A DNA stretch of 64,000 nucleotides, taken from assembly GCA_037043015.1 (NCBI GenBank), contig CM073322.1, positions 10,675,601 to 10,739,600 of the forward strand, written 5' to 3'. This DNA is from Bryum argenteum (taxonomy: Eukaryota > Streptophyta > Bryopsida > Bryales > Bryaceae). Each line of letters begins with the position of its first letter. Position 1 is the stretch's first letter. Of the stretch, positions 36,600 through 48,715 are shown piece by piece. The position numbers and the translations under genes were made by a program. Under the pieces are notes generated by a model that saw only the letters and a program-made list of their open reading frames with translations, was not told where the DNA came from and did no database searches.

Positions 36600-37240
36600 T
36601 TTTTAAGGTTGAAAATAGACTTAAAAGCATTGACCTACCACACGACGCGCCACCTTGTGTAGCCTATTTCAATTGAAAAATATTGTTGCGTGTTCAAAGT
36701 TGTATTGCTTTAATAGGAGGTTGAAAGTGCCGACTCAGAACCAACGAACACACAGGACAAGTGGCCTCTGACCGGCCCAACGAATTCAATAGGTAGTATA
36801 AAGTTGAACGTTTTCATACAAGGTTGAATAATGGCTCAAAAGCAATTCCCTACCGCACGACGAGTCACGCCGTCAAGACTATTTCAATTGAAAAGTTGCG
36901 TGTTCAGAATCGTATTGCTTCTCTAGGTGGTTGAAAGTACATACTGAAAACCAACGATAAGTGGACAAGTCGCCTCCAACGGGCTCAACAAATTCCCACG
37001 AATTAGATAGTATTGAGTTGTATTTCTTCATGAACCGTTGAAAAATGACTCAAAAGCATTGCCTTCCGCACGACGAGTCGCCTCGGGCGGACTCAGTATT
37101 TCATTTGACAAATATTGTCGCGAGTTCGGAGTCGTATTGCTTCATAAGAGGGTGAAAGTGCCGACTCAAAACCTACGATGATGACAGGTCAACGAGTCGC
37201 CTCCAACGAGCTCACAAATTTAGTTCAATGACATAGTATT
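36600..37240 (+). repeat. About 220-bp satellite, array 2
   Basis: Roughly three units of the 33.5 kb satellite occur here (AGGTTGAAAGTGCCGACTCA, CGCACGACGAGTC), more diverged than in array 1. Confidence 0.8.
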
Positions 37241-38109
37241 ATATAGTATTAAATTCTTTTCACTTATTTTTCAATCAATCGATGCATTTGAAGAATACAT
37301 CCAGAACTAAGGCAAAGGCCTAGGGGGTTCGTATTTTTCACAATCAAAGAAGAGACCTTACTAGAAGTACCTCTTAGATCATACTTCGATAGCAATATCA
37401 GTTTTCAACTCCAAACTTTAAAGCCAAGAACAAAGTAGCCACCCTTATGACAATCTCTATGAACTCATGTAACCAAGGCTAACTAACTAAAGTTTAGAGC
37501 TCTAGAAAATGATCCATTGGCCAAGTAATTAAGTTGCCGAACAACCTAATAGCTCAAAATCTTAAGGATGGTTACCTAACACAAGAGAAACTGCCAATTG
37601 AAATAACTAAATGTTCATGTCACAAGTTGAGTTCCAAACCAACGGCAATCCCTTTCTCTCAAGGAAAGCATCTGATAGCACCCATTACTTTTCTATATAG
37701 CATATTCAAAATACAAGCAAAGGTCTCGCTCAACTAGTCACAATGTGTGTTGGTAACCTATACATGAAAGCCAATACGAACAAGAGATTAAGCCAACATG
37801 TGATTTTTACAACTTGCAATTGTACATGTATGTGCGTACATGTATGAGATATTTTGCATTTCATCATCTTGCAAAGCATATTCGACTACAAGACACCATT
37901 TGTGATTGGTACATATGAACATAAGATATGGCCCACATTTGCGTAACATACCCTGCAGTTGTACATATATGACATATTTCGCAGTTAAGCATCTTATAAA
38001 ACATTGATTAAATTACAATTTGCCTTCTATTCATGATCAATACATGGAGGACAATATGAACAAGAGATTGAGCCATAAATGCTCAACACAACCCCATAGT
38101 TGTATACAT

Positions 38110-38238
38110 CAGTGTTTTTTCTAAAGACATGTGGCCCCAAGCCTGTCATCCCTTGATTGTTACATTTTTGGAGGGATACAAGACGATTTGCTCCGGGTTG
38201 TCAAATCTGGCGAAATTTCGCCAGTAAAAGAAACACTG
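38110..38238. mobile_element. hAT-type MITE, 129 bp
   Basis: The ends are CAGTGTTTTTTCTAAAG and GTAAAAGAAACACTG, short inverted repeats of the hAT type, flanked by a perfect 8-bp duplication GTATACAT (38102-38109 and 38239-38246). The homologous place in copy A (about 35030) has no such sequence. Inside, CTGGCGAAATTTCGCCAG at 38207-38224 is a perfect 18-bp palindrome. A 71-codon open frame starting in it is not a transposase. Confidence 0.85.
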
Positions 38239-38553
38239 GTATACATATATATTTTTTTGCAATTTGACGTCTTACAAAGTTTTGACTTTTTTGCGCATCA
38301 CCTCCTATTGGTGATTAGTGCATGGAACCCTATGAGCAAGAGATGAAGCCACATTGGCCAAACACAACCTTGTCATCGTAAATGTATGGAATATTCCACA
38401 ATTCCCAATTATGCAAGATTATTTTTCATAACAAATGTCACGTAAAACGTATTTTGGATACTTTATCACAAGAAAGACTATCGAGACAACGCACATGGAC
38501 ATTGTTTTTACAATTGCTCATGCCTCATGGGAAGGGCATTGAAATCTACTCAT

Positions 38554-38591
<38 letters not shown>

Positions 38592-38790
38592 ATGAATCGC
38601 AACTAAGGTGCTTGATTCAAATTTAGGTTGTTGTTGATATCTTTACATTTTTAGTTTCGAAAAGTCATAAGTAATACAATCTCTACCCAAAATAGTTCTC
38701 TCTAGCACTTAAATTTTCACTAACATTGCCAACAGTCGCTTCAACTTAACCCTAAAGCAGAAACTCTACGCTGACCTCCAAGACAACCAT

Positions 38791-39590
38791 ATCTAAAATC
38801 CAAGTTTTGTTTCTTTCCCCTTTTTTCGCAATTTTGGGAAATCCAACTCTAGGATCTTTGTTAAAGCTCTCTAATTAGTCTACCCACCAGATTTTACCAA
38901 ATTCTGCAGAAATAATCTATTTAGTCAAAAGTTTCCATATTTGCAAAAATAGCTAATCTACCACAATATGGTCAGTTCCGACTTCACGGGTTAAGGAGCT
39001 AAAATTGGAGCAATATTTGAAACCCTTAGCATGATACTTGTCATACATGTACTTCTTACCAGACAAACTGACACTCTATTCGCGCCGCTTTGAAGGAGGA
39101 ATGGAGTTCATATCTATTTACTTCTTACCTTAGAAAATATTCCACGGAATGCAAAGACAAAAAAATACCTTGAATGTGGCAATGCTTCCAAAGCAGTTCC
39201 AACAAATACGGTGGGAATACATGAATACAAAAGAGGGTTCAAGTTCCGAATCTTCTCTATACAGTGAAAGCCCATATCAGGGTATTGAATAAAAGAGTAT
39301 ACAATTGCCGATTCTCTTTGTACAAGTACAGTATCATAATACATTTGATATATACTGCATACAGATTCAAAGGGTCACCCAATGATGGAACACCATTGTA
39401 AGGGTATCTATGAAACTTTCTAAAAAGCAACATTAGATCCCTTCTTCTAAAGATTTTCTACAGTAAAGTTCTGAATTTAGGTTTGACCAGGTAAGGTAGC
39501 ACCAGGTCTTTTACTGGAAGCACCCATGTGAATAACAACACCAAAATAAGTGAAAATAAGATTGGTTGAAATATCAGATTTTAACCCCTA
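38791..39590. other. Intergenic DNA, nothing recognised
   Basis: This is mixed AT-rich DNA without family-bearing open frames or clear repeats. A 76-codon minus-strand frame at 39114-39344 has no recognisable features. Confidence 0.35.
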
Positions 39591-39848
39591 AAGTTCCTTG
39601 TTGCAAAATTGTCTAAGTCACAGAATTTGACCTTCCTTTAGATTAAGCTCAAAAAATCTCAATCTAAGAATTATTTAGAAGATTTAACCGTAAGATCTCA
39701 AAGTGAACTTGACATTCTTCTCACATACCAAATTTGAACCGTTGATTCTTCCTCGTTTGTGAGATTATAATGATCAAAGTTGGTTGAGTTTTTCTCGTGC
39801 GGGAACCTCCAAAACCCACTTTGGGTTTTAAGGAAAGTTAGGGGTTAA
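39591..39848. mobile_element. piggyBac-type MITE, 260-bp family
   Basis: This is TTAA-CCCCTAAAGTTCC...GGAAAGTTAGGGG-TTAA, 258 bp. Its interior matches the nested copy at 23872 in the same orientation and the copies at 11712 and 27182 in reverse. Confidence 0.8.
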
Positions 39849-40349
39849 ATGATTTTAGGAAGATGATATTATGTTTTTTTGTTGATGTTTTGCAAAGGGT
39901 ATTGGAACACTAGTACTAGATAATTATTGTTGCTTGATTCGCATTTAGATGGTCAAAGAGATGGAGAGAGTTTAGTATGATTAGATTGCGACCTTTAGAA
40001 TGGCTCAGTTTTTTTCAGATGGTAATTAGTGTGGTGATTTTTAACAATATAAGCAATTTTTGTGCAAGGATAAAGTGAGAGGAAAGATAGTCTAAGTGGA
40101 CTCCTCATTTTTTTGACTTCTCTACAATTTGTTAATGAGTTACTAATGACACTTTTACTTTGGAATGCCTACCTCTTACTTTCTTTTACTTTCCGAGGTT
40201 TATAATTTAAATATAATTCCATATTACTCATCAACCGTAAACCTTCACTTTTTTCTTTTTAAAAAAAAAAAAGAAAAACATTATCATCAGTAAGTATTGT
40301 CTCAAATATTTGAGATTCATCATATATTACCTTGGTTCAAGAGATTATT

Positions 40350-41505
40350 CAAGGCAAATGGAGGGTCATCTCGGCAAGTTCTTTGAAAGGTGTACGGACA
40401 TGTTTGGAGATTCACTTGAACGTGGTTGGAAAGTAGAAGACAACCAGAATAAAGCTACTATTTGAGTTCATTGAATGGCAATTGGGATGACCACGAAGGG
40501 CGTTATCGTTTTCACCCTCATGAGATTGTAGGTGGTTATCGTGCTTTGGCGTCACATGGAAGTGGCGTATTTTCAACTGTGGTCCGTCCACAAGATTTAA
40601 AAGAAAACGGGGATTTAAAAGAAAACGGGGATGATAATAATGAAGTTGCGATCAAAATTATTTGCAACAATGATTTCAAGCATAAATGCGGGTTCAAAGA
40701 AGTCGAGATATTGAACATATTAAATGGAGCCGATCTTAACAACACGAGCCATTGTGTACAACTTTTCAACATCGCCATTATTTGTGCTTGGTGTTTGAGT
40801 CCTTGCACACAAACCTCCCTAGTATTTAGAAGAAACTTAGCTACAATATTAAAATAGTCCAAGGATACGCAAAACAACTGTTCATTGCACTCATGCACTT
40901 GCAAAAGTGCGAGGTTTTGCATTGTGATATCAAACCCGACAATAGTTTGATACATGATGCAAAGACAACACTGAAGTTGTGTGCGTTTGGATCTGCAATG
41001 CAGATTGGACCTCAAATCAGGACCCAACCATACCTTGTTAGTCGATACTATCGAGGATGTGAAATGATTCTAGGCTTACCTTTCAACCATGCCATAGATA
41101 TGTGGCCGGTAGCGTGTTGTTTGTACGAGCTGATGTGCTATTCAAGGAGATAACTAATACCCACATGTTATAATTACATATGGAATCAAAAGGTTTCCTT
41201 TCAAAAAAATTGTTGAACAAGGCGGTGTTGAAAAGCCACTACTTTGATATGAAAGATTTCAATCTATGTAGCATGGAACAGGATCCCATCACAAAACAGA
41301 TGGTGAAGAGGAGTATTGAAAACAACCATACCGAAAGGTATTGGACATTTCATCATTAGCAGGGGGTCTTAAGATAAAATGACAACATTGTTTAGAGATC
41401 TATTAGAGAGAATGCTTGTTTTAGATCCAACAAAGCGATTGACTGTAGTGGAGGCATTGAACCACCGGTTTATTTCAGAGCACTCGTTAAAAAATAAATA
41501 AAATT
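40350..41505 (+). pseudogene. Processed pseudogene of a PRP4-type (DYRK/CLK-related) splicing kinase
   Basis: An intronless, frame-broken copy of a PRPF4B/PRP4 kinase domain. Recognisable blocks in order are DMFGDSL (about 40400), NGNWDDHEGRYRF, SGVFSTVVRPQDL (glycine-loop region), EVAIKII with the ATP lysine, KEVEILNILNGAD, HCVQLF, LMHLQKCEVLHCDIKPDN (intact catalytic loop), TLKLCAFGSA, PYLVSRYYRGCEMILGLPF, AIDMWPVACCLYEL, then DLLERMLVLDPTKRLT near the end. The DFG aspartate is replaced by alanine, the APE motif reads GCEM, frames shift near 40775 and after 41150, and stops interrupt. An 18-bp segment (GATTTAAAAGAAAACGGG) is duplicated in tandem at about 40595-40630. Such kinases phosphorylate spliceosome proteins; this copy cannot make an active kinase. 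Lack of introns points to a retroposed origin, although no poly-A tail is evident. The parent gene is not in the window. Confidence 0.85.
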
Positions 41506-41689
41506 AAGGAAAATCATTCAAAAAATTTGCAAACAATAAGGTAATATGTTTAACCCCGGAAAATAAACATATTTACAAGTTAATGGCAAAGCCCACTTTC
41601 TCAATAATGTCACAGGGGGAAGAACCAGCAACGTCATAAACCTTAAAATGCTCTTAAGCAAGAGGTTGCCTAAAGAAATCAAAGCGTCT

Positions 41690-42234
41690 CCACTACATGG
41701 CTAAAAATCTTTGCACTCTAACCGCGGCTTTATTTTTTGGGATGGATTTCAATCATAGTCTCGTTTTATTGGTAGAAAAACTTAACCTCATAAAAACAGT
41801 GTTGAAGATAAGCGATGGATATGATTGCAAAGGGTGTTGTTTTGGATTATTTTTCCTTTGTATCTTTTGGGTATGTTTTCACCTTTGGATGGCTATTGTT
41901 TGAGCCAAGATATTTTTTGATGATTTTTTTGGTACAAGATTAAGATGAACAAACTTCGTGGTTTGAATTTTTTTTTATTACGGTGGTAATATTTCCACCT
42001 TATAAGTGAAAATAATGAGTTCTTTAGTGTGTGTTGTGTACGAATACGTAATGATTTTGTAATCTATGAGGCATCATGGTTCAATTTTTGGTACACCTGA
42101 CCCACAACAAGTTTACTACAAGTTTGTATGGTTGAGATATAAATTTCTTGCTTTTATTTTCATCTATGACACATTTTTGAAAATAAATCTTTGGCTTAAA
42201 TACTCGAAGGACATATAGGGGTTGAGATTTCTAA
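41690..42234 (+). mobile_element. Truncated copy of the long piggyBac-type MITE
   Basis: From about 41735 to 42234 the sequence follows 16780-17291 (GGGATGGATT, TTGGATTATTTTTCCTTTGTA against TTGGACTATTTTTCCTTTGTA, AAGGACATATAGGGG against AAGGACGTTTAGGGG). The right end reads GGGG-TTGA, a one-base change from TTAA, and the left end is missing or unrecognisable. Confidence 0.65.
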
Positions 42235-43239
42235 AAAATGGCTTCGGAAACTTAGATGGAGAATCAAACTAATACTATTTTAACCCCTAAATCCCCAAGA
42301 GTTTTTTCGGAAGTCGAGCACCACATAGTTTTATTTTAACCACCTTTGTGGAGTTTAAGGTAGGGGTGAAATATTTACTCTATTTCAAAACATTTGATTG
42401 TAAAATTTGAAACTAACTACACTCATAATCACCATGTCAAAGTTCAACAATTGGATGTGCACCATGTGTGAGATCATGTTGTTCAAAGTTTATGCAAGAC
42501 TATTTTGGGGCATCCGTTAAAAGACATAAAATTCTTCATGCAAAGGAGAACTTGATGATTGTTACCCTAAACATTCTGCTCATATAATTTTTCATGTAGA
42601 TATCTAACTTGAGAACACCCATGCAAAATCATAGAGACTCGTCACATTTTTTTGACCTTCATCCAAATAATTTTCTCGAAGAAGGTAAAATAAATAAATA
42701 CATGGTAGAATTTGAATAAGGTTTTATTTGCTTAGTTTAGAATAGGAGTGAAAAAATAAAATTTATCTCTATGAGTTTGTGAAGTCTAAAAGAGAAAATT
42801 AATTTTATAAATTCTAAATCTCAAAATTTGGCAATTTTCCAAAGAAACGTTTGAACAAAAACATAAAACTTGGAAGTTTGATGTTTTAAAATTTGAAGGC
42901 CATCAACTGTTTTAAAATGATTAATAGTTTCAACATGGGATTCCAAGAATAATCACATTTATACCACATATAGCCTAACATATCAATAGTAGACCCTCCA
43001 ATTGAGCTACCTAGAAATGCAAAAAGCAAGAAGGAGTTTTAGCCACGGTATGGCATGGGTGTGGTAATACATACAAGGTTGTATATGGTAAATTTTGTAA
43101 ATACACATTCCAAAAAATTGTTTTCGAGCCTACTTTAGGGAACTTGTTATTTATGTATGTATATATATATATTAGTAATGTATTATTGTTCTTAGTATTG
43201 AGTTGAATTATAATGGACATCAACATAATCCAAAGCAAT
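42235..43239. other. AT-rich intergenic DNA with one isolated MITE end
   Basis: TTAA-CCCCTAAATCCCC at 42280 looks like a left end of the TTAA-bounded elements, but no partner end is found in the following 4 kb. Nothing else is recognised. Confidence 0.4.
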
Positions 43240-44215
43240 CTTCACCACATGATGACTTGGTGTTGCACTTGCTAAATTCCACAAGTATCTTGCATTGTTT
43301 ATTAGCCAACATTTTTGAAGTCACATCAAGATTTTTACCTATTGATGTCAATCTTCTTTTATAAAATGGCTTTCAAATACAATTCACACTACCATGCAAG
43401 CACATCTCACAGTAACAAAATGATCTTCATCACCTCTCCACTTCAGTTACAATTTACGCCACCATGCCAACATATTCAAGATAACAAAACGATCTTCATC
43501 ACCTCTTCACTTGACACTGTACTTGGTTCAGTCCACAAGTTGCTTGCATATCTACAAACATATTTGAAGTTTTATCAAGATTTTTATCAAATGATGTTGA
43601 TATTGATTTTACAATTGAGTTGAATTGCAATTTACTCTAAATATTCTGCCACACCACTTAATTCTGAGTTTGAATGAACCCTTGAAGTTGACCAGCTAAC
43701 ATCAAAATTGTGAGAACTCTCAAACCTGCCCCCTTTCAACGCAAATCTGCCCCCTTTTAACGCCCCCTCTCCACTTCAGGTACAAGTCACATTTGAAGTT
43801 CTATCAAGATCCTTATCAAATGATGTTGATATTGATTTCACAATTGAGTTGAATTGCAATCTACTCTAAATATACTGCCACACTTCCTTATTTTGGGTTT
43901 GATTGAACGCTTGAAGTTGACTAGCTAACAACAGAAAAACACTCAAACTTGCCCCCTTTCCACGCAAATCTGCCCCCTTCTAACACAAATCTGCCCCCTT
44001 TTAACGCCCCCTCTTCACTTTAGTTACAATTCACATTTGAAGTTCTATCAAGATTTTTATCAAATGATGTTGATATTGATTTTACAATTGAGTTGAATTG
44101 CAATCTACTCTAAATATATGCCACACCACCTACCTGATTTTGGGTTTGATTGAACCCTTGGAGTTGACTAGCTAACATCAAAATTGTGAAAACCCTCAAA
44201 ACTACCCCCTTTTAA
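43240..44215. repeat. Tandem repeat of about 230-245 bp
   Basis: Three units, marked by GAGTTGAATTGCAAT near 43617, 43846 and 44092, each carry a C-rich segment (AAATCTGCCCCCTT, TTAACGCCCC) and CAAATGATGTTGATATTGAT. The first 300 bp are related to the 19.3-20.0 kb repeat. Open frames here are repeat artefacts. Confidence 0.75.
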
Positions 44216-46363
44216 CGCAAAATGAATTTTTTTCAATGTTGAAGTATATATCCCAAGGATCTAGTATATAACTTATATATGTATCAAATCTAAGGTTCAG
44301 ATTCCTTACCAATTGTAAGATCAAAACGTTCAAAATTATAATAATAATATCCCTTTTTGTATAGCAAATAAGCACGACCAAAAAGACCAAATGAAGAAGT
44401 TTAAATGAGCTAAGGCTCTCCACATTTGTATGCCTCGGTTACTTAGAAACACATCTATGCAATTTTTACCCTCACAGGACCAATAACAAATCTAAAGTAA
44501 TGTTTGATTATTCACAGAGAGGTATGTTAAAATTCATGTTCAGAGACCCATTTTTCACAATAAAGCAAACATGTAAAAAAATAAATAAAATTAAAATTAA
44601 AATTAAAATGACGTAATCATGGCTTGGTACCTCTTCTACATATACAAAAAATAAAACATAATAAAAAGTAAATTCTCAATTTTATTTTTAAAAAAATTTA
44701 TGAAATCGATTGATTTTGGGCATGTTCACAAAAAGCCAAAAAGTTAATAAATCAAAACTCTAATAAATTTTCACATAAATTGGACAACATGATTTTACTA
44801 GGCCAGTCAACCAATCAGAGTAGCCAAAATAATAACACATAATTCAAATTTATACCGTTAAGTTACCGGGGGAAGAAACAAACCGGTACTGTACCGTGTA
44901 CGATAGCGGTTACCAGAGTACTGTACAAGGCCACCCCCCGGTACAGTAAAGGAGAATTTGGGAAATTCCATTGGGCTCGTAAAGGGGCCTAAAAGAGCGC
45001 AAATAAAGTGCCCTCCAGGGGATAACTGTGCGCCCGCTATATTTGCCCTTTTGTTTGGTTAATTCAGGTAGTGCAGGTCATCCTTTCCATAAAAAGCTCC
45101 GCCATTGTCTTCTGTCCTCATTCATGAAACCGAGCCGCCTCGCACTTTGCTCTCATTTCTCTCTTTTAAGATAGAGCTACCCTTGGGAACATCTAATTAT
45201 AGTATTTAGTGTCGCCACACTAATTGGTCTTTTCACTTTCAAAGTGGAGGCATTTTACTTGTCTTTGTATACAAGATTGCCCTCATGAGAAATTTAAAGC
45301 CATAACAAAACCTTTACCACTTTAATTTGCAACCAAGTAAACCCTTTTGCTTGTGCATTCAAGAGATGTAAAAACAACTATATTAGAGTGAATATTTCAG
45401 TTATTATTTTTTTGGATTTTATGTATTTGATGTGAGAAAGACTACTCTTGATTTTACAACAATATAAAACAACTTTCTCTATCGGTGACATGAGTAAAGG
45501 GATGTCTTATGTTTGAGTTTCTAAAAATACTATGCTTTTAGACTTCATTGTATTATTCATTTGGGTGTAGGTGTGATTATGAGTTTGATGGTTAGTTACT
45601 AGAATCAATAGGCTTTTGGTACTGCCAAGCTTTCATGTAGAGTAATCACTTTATTTCCTTGCGTAATGGAATTACTAAAAAACTTGACTATTTGTAACTC
45701 ACTTTCTATTGGACCAACCATCTTTACTACATAAACTCAATCTGCATCAACCACATGGATGCACATCTACTTAGTGAGTGACTGTTAGTTTATGATTTGG
45801 CTTGTGGAAACTACAGTTGGAGTAACTTGTTTTTTACCTTGAATTTGTAGAGCTAATGACACTTAATTGTTTGCAATTGAATGCACGACTAAAACTTTCT
45901 ATATGAACAACAAACTTGTATATTATAACTCAATGTGCACCACTGACATAGGTGTTAATGTACAAACTAAGCAACTTTGCCTTTGAATCTCTTTGATTAA
46001 TCATTGTTAGTGTTCTTGTAGTTAGTACAACCATAAATACATGACTAATTACAAGAAGTTTAAGTGAAAGTTAAAGTTCCTAGTGATCTAGCTATCAACT
46101 TTTTAAATATCATGGAGTTTACAAAAAATCTCATAAGTCTGGAATGTTTTTCACATTAAGACCACAGTAACACCATTCTCATAAAGTTCTTTTAGTTAAT
46201 CATTTATGATTGTAATGAATAAGAATTGAATTCTAGGTGACACTTGATCTCACTAAAATAATAGTAAGAGTAATTGTTACCAACTAGAGCCTATTGTTAT
46301 ACTAAATATCTATGTAGATCTATGTAGTACCAACCATGATAATGGCTATTTCTAATATGATTA

Positions 46364-46365
<2 letters not shown>
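44216..46365. other. Intergenic DNA with a GC-richer island
   Basis: Most of the stretch is very AT-rich and featureless. From 44860 to 45200 base composition shifts (TACCGGGGGAAGAAACAAAC, CGAGCCGCCTCGCACTT) and a TATA-like CCATAAAAAGC is followed by CT-rich DNA. This resembles a plant promoter and leader, but no coding sequence follows, so it may be a displaced or decayed gene start. Confidence 0.35.

Positions 46366-46446
<81 letters not shown>
46366..46446. repeat. TA microsatellite, about 40 repeats
   Basis: An uninterrupted alternating AT tract of about 80 bp is followed by an A-run. It is self-complementary and could extrude as a cruciform. Confidence 0.97.
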
Positions 46447-46451
<5 letters not shown>

Positions 46452-46814
46452 AAATTACTAAATTCTTTCTAACGCATTGCTACTTGAAATGTTATCAAAA
46501 TTATATAGCACAAATATGATTTGATTTACATGAACATAAACAAGACTAGAACCTCAATTCCATTGAAATGGTATTATTTCATGAGTCATTATTTGGCACT
46601 AGAGTGTCATTTTGTTAGACTAAATGTAACATGTCGTCCCATGTGTTATTTTAGAAGCACATTTAAACATGTATTAAAATGGCATGTCATCCTAATATCA
46701 CCCCTCTAACCTCTGATATCTCATTTATTTTGTAATATCATTCAGTATGTGTGATTATATTTGAATAGTCTCTAATATCACACTTTTTGATTGGTGTTGA
46801 GCTTCAAATATTCT
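46447..46814. other. AT-rich intergenic DNA
   Basis: No gene, repeat or element end is recognised in this stretch. Confidence 0.35.
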
Positions 46815-47247
46815 TTAACCCTTAAGCGCCCACAGTGTCGTTTTTCGACATTCTGGATGTGAGGCTCCATCTTTGGTGCACAACGCCGCTTTCATCCCAT
46901 CGATTTTCCATCCGCCATTTTTTTTGCTCAACTCCTCGGTGGGTTTACTCTACTCCCTCCTTGGATAAATAGTAAAAACCTTGATCCTCAATTTGTGAGA
47001 GTGGGCGAAAGAGATTTTTCATGAAAGTTTTGGTGGTGTGATTTCACCCCTTTTTTGCATGGATCTTGAAATCCATAGCTCCGAATGACATGCAACTTGG
47101 CAATCATTCTAATTGCCATGCTCCAAAGAAGATCCTACGGTTGGATTTTCCATTTTCATCTTTTATTTGTTTTTACGCAGTTTTGAAAAAATCAGCATTA
47201 TTATCAATTGTTAGGAGCTTTACCCCCCTTGGGCATTTAGGGGTTAA
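46815..47247. mobile_element. piggyBac-type MITE, 433 bp
   Basis: TTAA-CCCTTAAGCGCCC at the left and GGGCATTTAGGGG-TTAA at the right give imperfect inverted ends bounded by TTAA. Near the left end it has the hairpin TGTCG-TTTTT-CGACA, also present in the long family at 16313 and 63010. No coding capacity. Confidence 0.7.
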
Positions 47248-47808
47248 GGACCATTCAAGAACATGAAAGAGCAATGTTTTTGAACAACCATTCATGAATA
47301 TTAAAGAGCAATGGTCTTGAAGGGCGTTTATAAACATGAGAAGCAATGATTTCGTCTGGCCATTAATGTATAATAAAGTAGCAATGGTTTTGAAGGACGT
47401 TCATGAACATTAGAAGCAATGATTTCGTAGGGCCAATCTTAAACATCATATAGAGATGTTTTTGAACAACTGTTCATAAACCCTAAGAGTAATATTTTTG
47501 AGCGTGGGTTGAGGGAAAATTGTGGTTCATAAACATGAGGCTCAAATATAGTGAAAACATGAGATTTTTGTGATGTTTGGACACCCAAAAACGTGCCATT
47601 TTTGTGAACTACCACCATTTCAACGGAATGGAGGTTCTTCATATATTCAAAGTCATTGGAAATTTCTAAATCACTATAGCTAATTCAAATCAAATTCAAG
47701 CAAGGGACGCTATACATGGGGAGTCAAGGCTAAAAAATCTCCTTGTCAATTCACTCAAATCATAAGTCCGATTGGCTCAATGGACCACTTGAAGAATTTA
47801 TCGGAAAA
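47248..47808. repeat. Degenerate repeat around AGCAATG
   Basis: Between 47250 and about 47500 a unit of about 45-50 bp (GAACATGAAAGAGCAATG, TTTTTGAACAACC and variants with GATTTCGT) recurs about five times with strong divergence. The remainder is unremarkable. Confidence 0.55.
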
Positions 47809-48076
47809 TAAACCCCTACATGTGCAAGAAAGCCAAAATGACTTATTGGGCCTCCAACACGAACAAAATTCAGCCAACTTTGACTACTAAAATCTCACAA
47901 ATGAGAAAGAATCAACAATTAGATTTGGTATGTAAGTCAAAGGCTGAGTCAACTTTAAGATCCTAGAATTCGAACCTCCCAAATAATGCTTAAATTGAGT
48001 TTTTTCAGACCTTAACTAGAGGAAGGTCTATTTTCATCATTCAAACAATTTCGCATCAAGAATCTTCACGGGTTAA
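47809..48076. mobile_element. piggyBac-type MITE, 260-bp family, degraded
   Basis: The interior (CAGCCAACTTTGACTACTAA, CTCACAAATGAGAAAGAATC) belongs to the 260-bp family. The left boundary reads TAAA-CCCCTA and the right CGGG-TTAA, so one TTAA is mutated and the ends have decayed. Confidence 0.65.
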
Positions 48077-48549
48077 TAAAGTGTGTACCGACGACCAATA
48101 TGTAAAACCCTCATACCACTATATAAAAGAATAAAAACAAACTTGGTTGTGTTTGTAAAAGTCATTTTTTGCCCTACAAACACTAAATTGATTGTGTGCA
48201 TCCTTTTGATAAAAAACCCCACAATACCTGAAAGTGCAACTAGACCTTTCAAGCTACAAAATTTTCATGATTCTTCAAGGGGTCAACAGACATGACCACA
48301 GAGTCAAAACTCTTGGTTGTGTATGGTCCTTGAGCAGGTAGCTTGTGATGATGTTTGAATTTTGGGATTGAGGGCATGATTTTAAACAGAGATCATAGCA
48401 ACATACCACAATTTCAGGAGAAAAAGAAGCAGCCAGATTCTTTTGTCATGATATGGCCACATTGGTCTTTGCACCATTGGAGTGGCAAGTGGAAACATGG
48501 ATAGATAAATCATAGATTAGTTGTACAACATGATAAACATCGTTCTTTA
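48077..48549. other. Intergenic DNA, nothing recognised
   Basis: A 70-codon open frame at 48083-48295 shows no family features. Confidence 0.35.
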
Positions 48550-48715
48550 CTTATAACTTTTCTTAAAACCCGAAATGGGTTGGGAAGGTTACCGGAGGAG
48601 AAGAATTTAACCAACTTTGACTACTATGATCATCACGAATGAAGAAGAATTAACGATTGAAATTTGATATGTGAGTAGGATGTCAAGATGATTTTCATAT
48701 CCTACGGTTTAAAAT
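48550..48715 (+). mobile_element. Truncated piggyBac-type MITE, 260-bp family
   Basis: AACTTTTCTTAAAACCCGAA and AACCAACTTTGACTACTATG match the left half of the family; the right half and its TTAA are missing. It runs directly into the purine-rich stretch that follows. Confidence 0.6.

Larger units (their letters stand above)
36180..38790 (+). repeat. Segmental duplication, copy B
   Basis: This is the second copy of about 32766-35560, shortened and diverged. It carries the 220-bp satellite at its centre (36600-37240), the GGGGGTTCGTATT block at about 37322, a hAT-type insertion (38110-38238) absent from copy A, and an A-run of about 34 bases (38556-38589) in place of the shorter A-rich run at 35329-35350. 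Confidence 0.75.
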
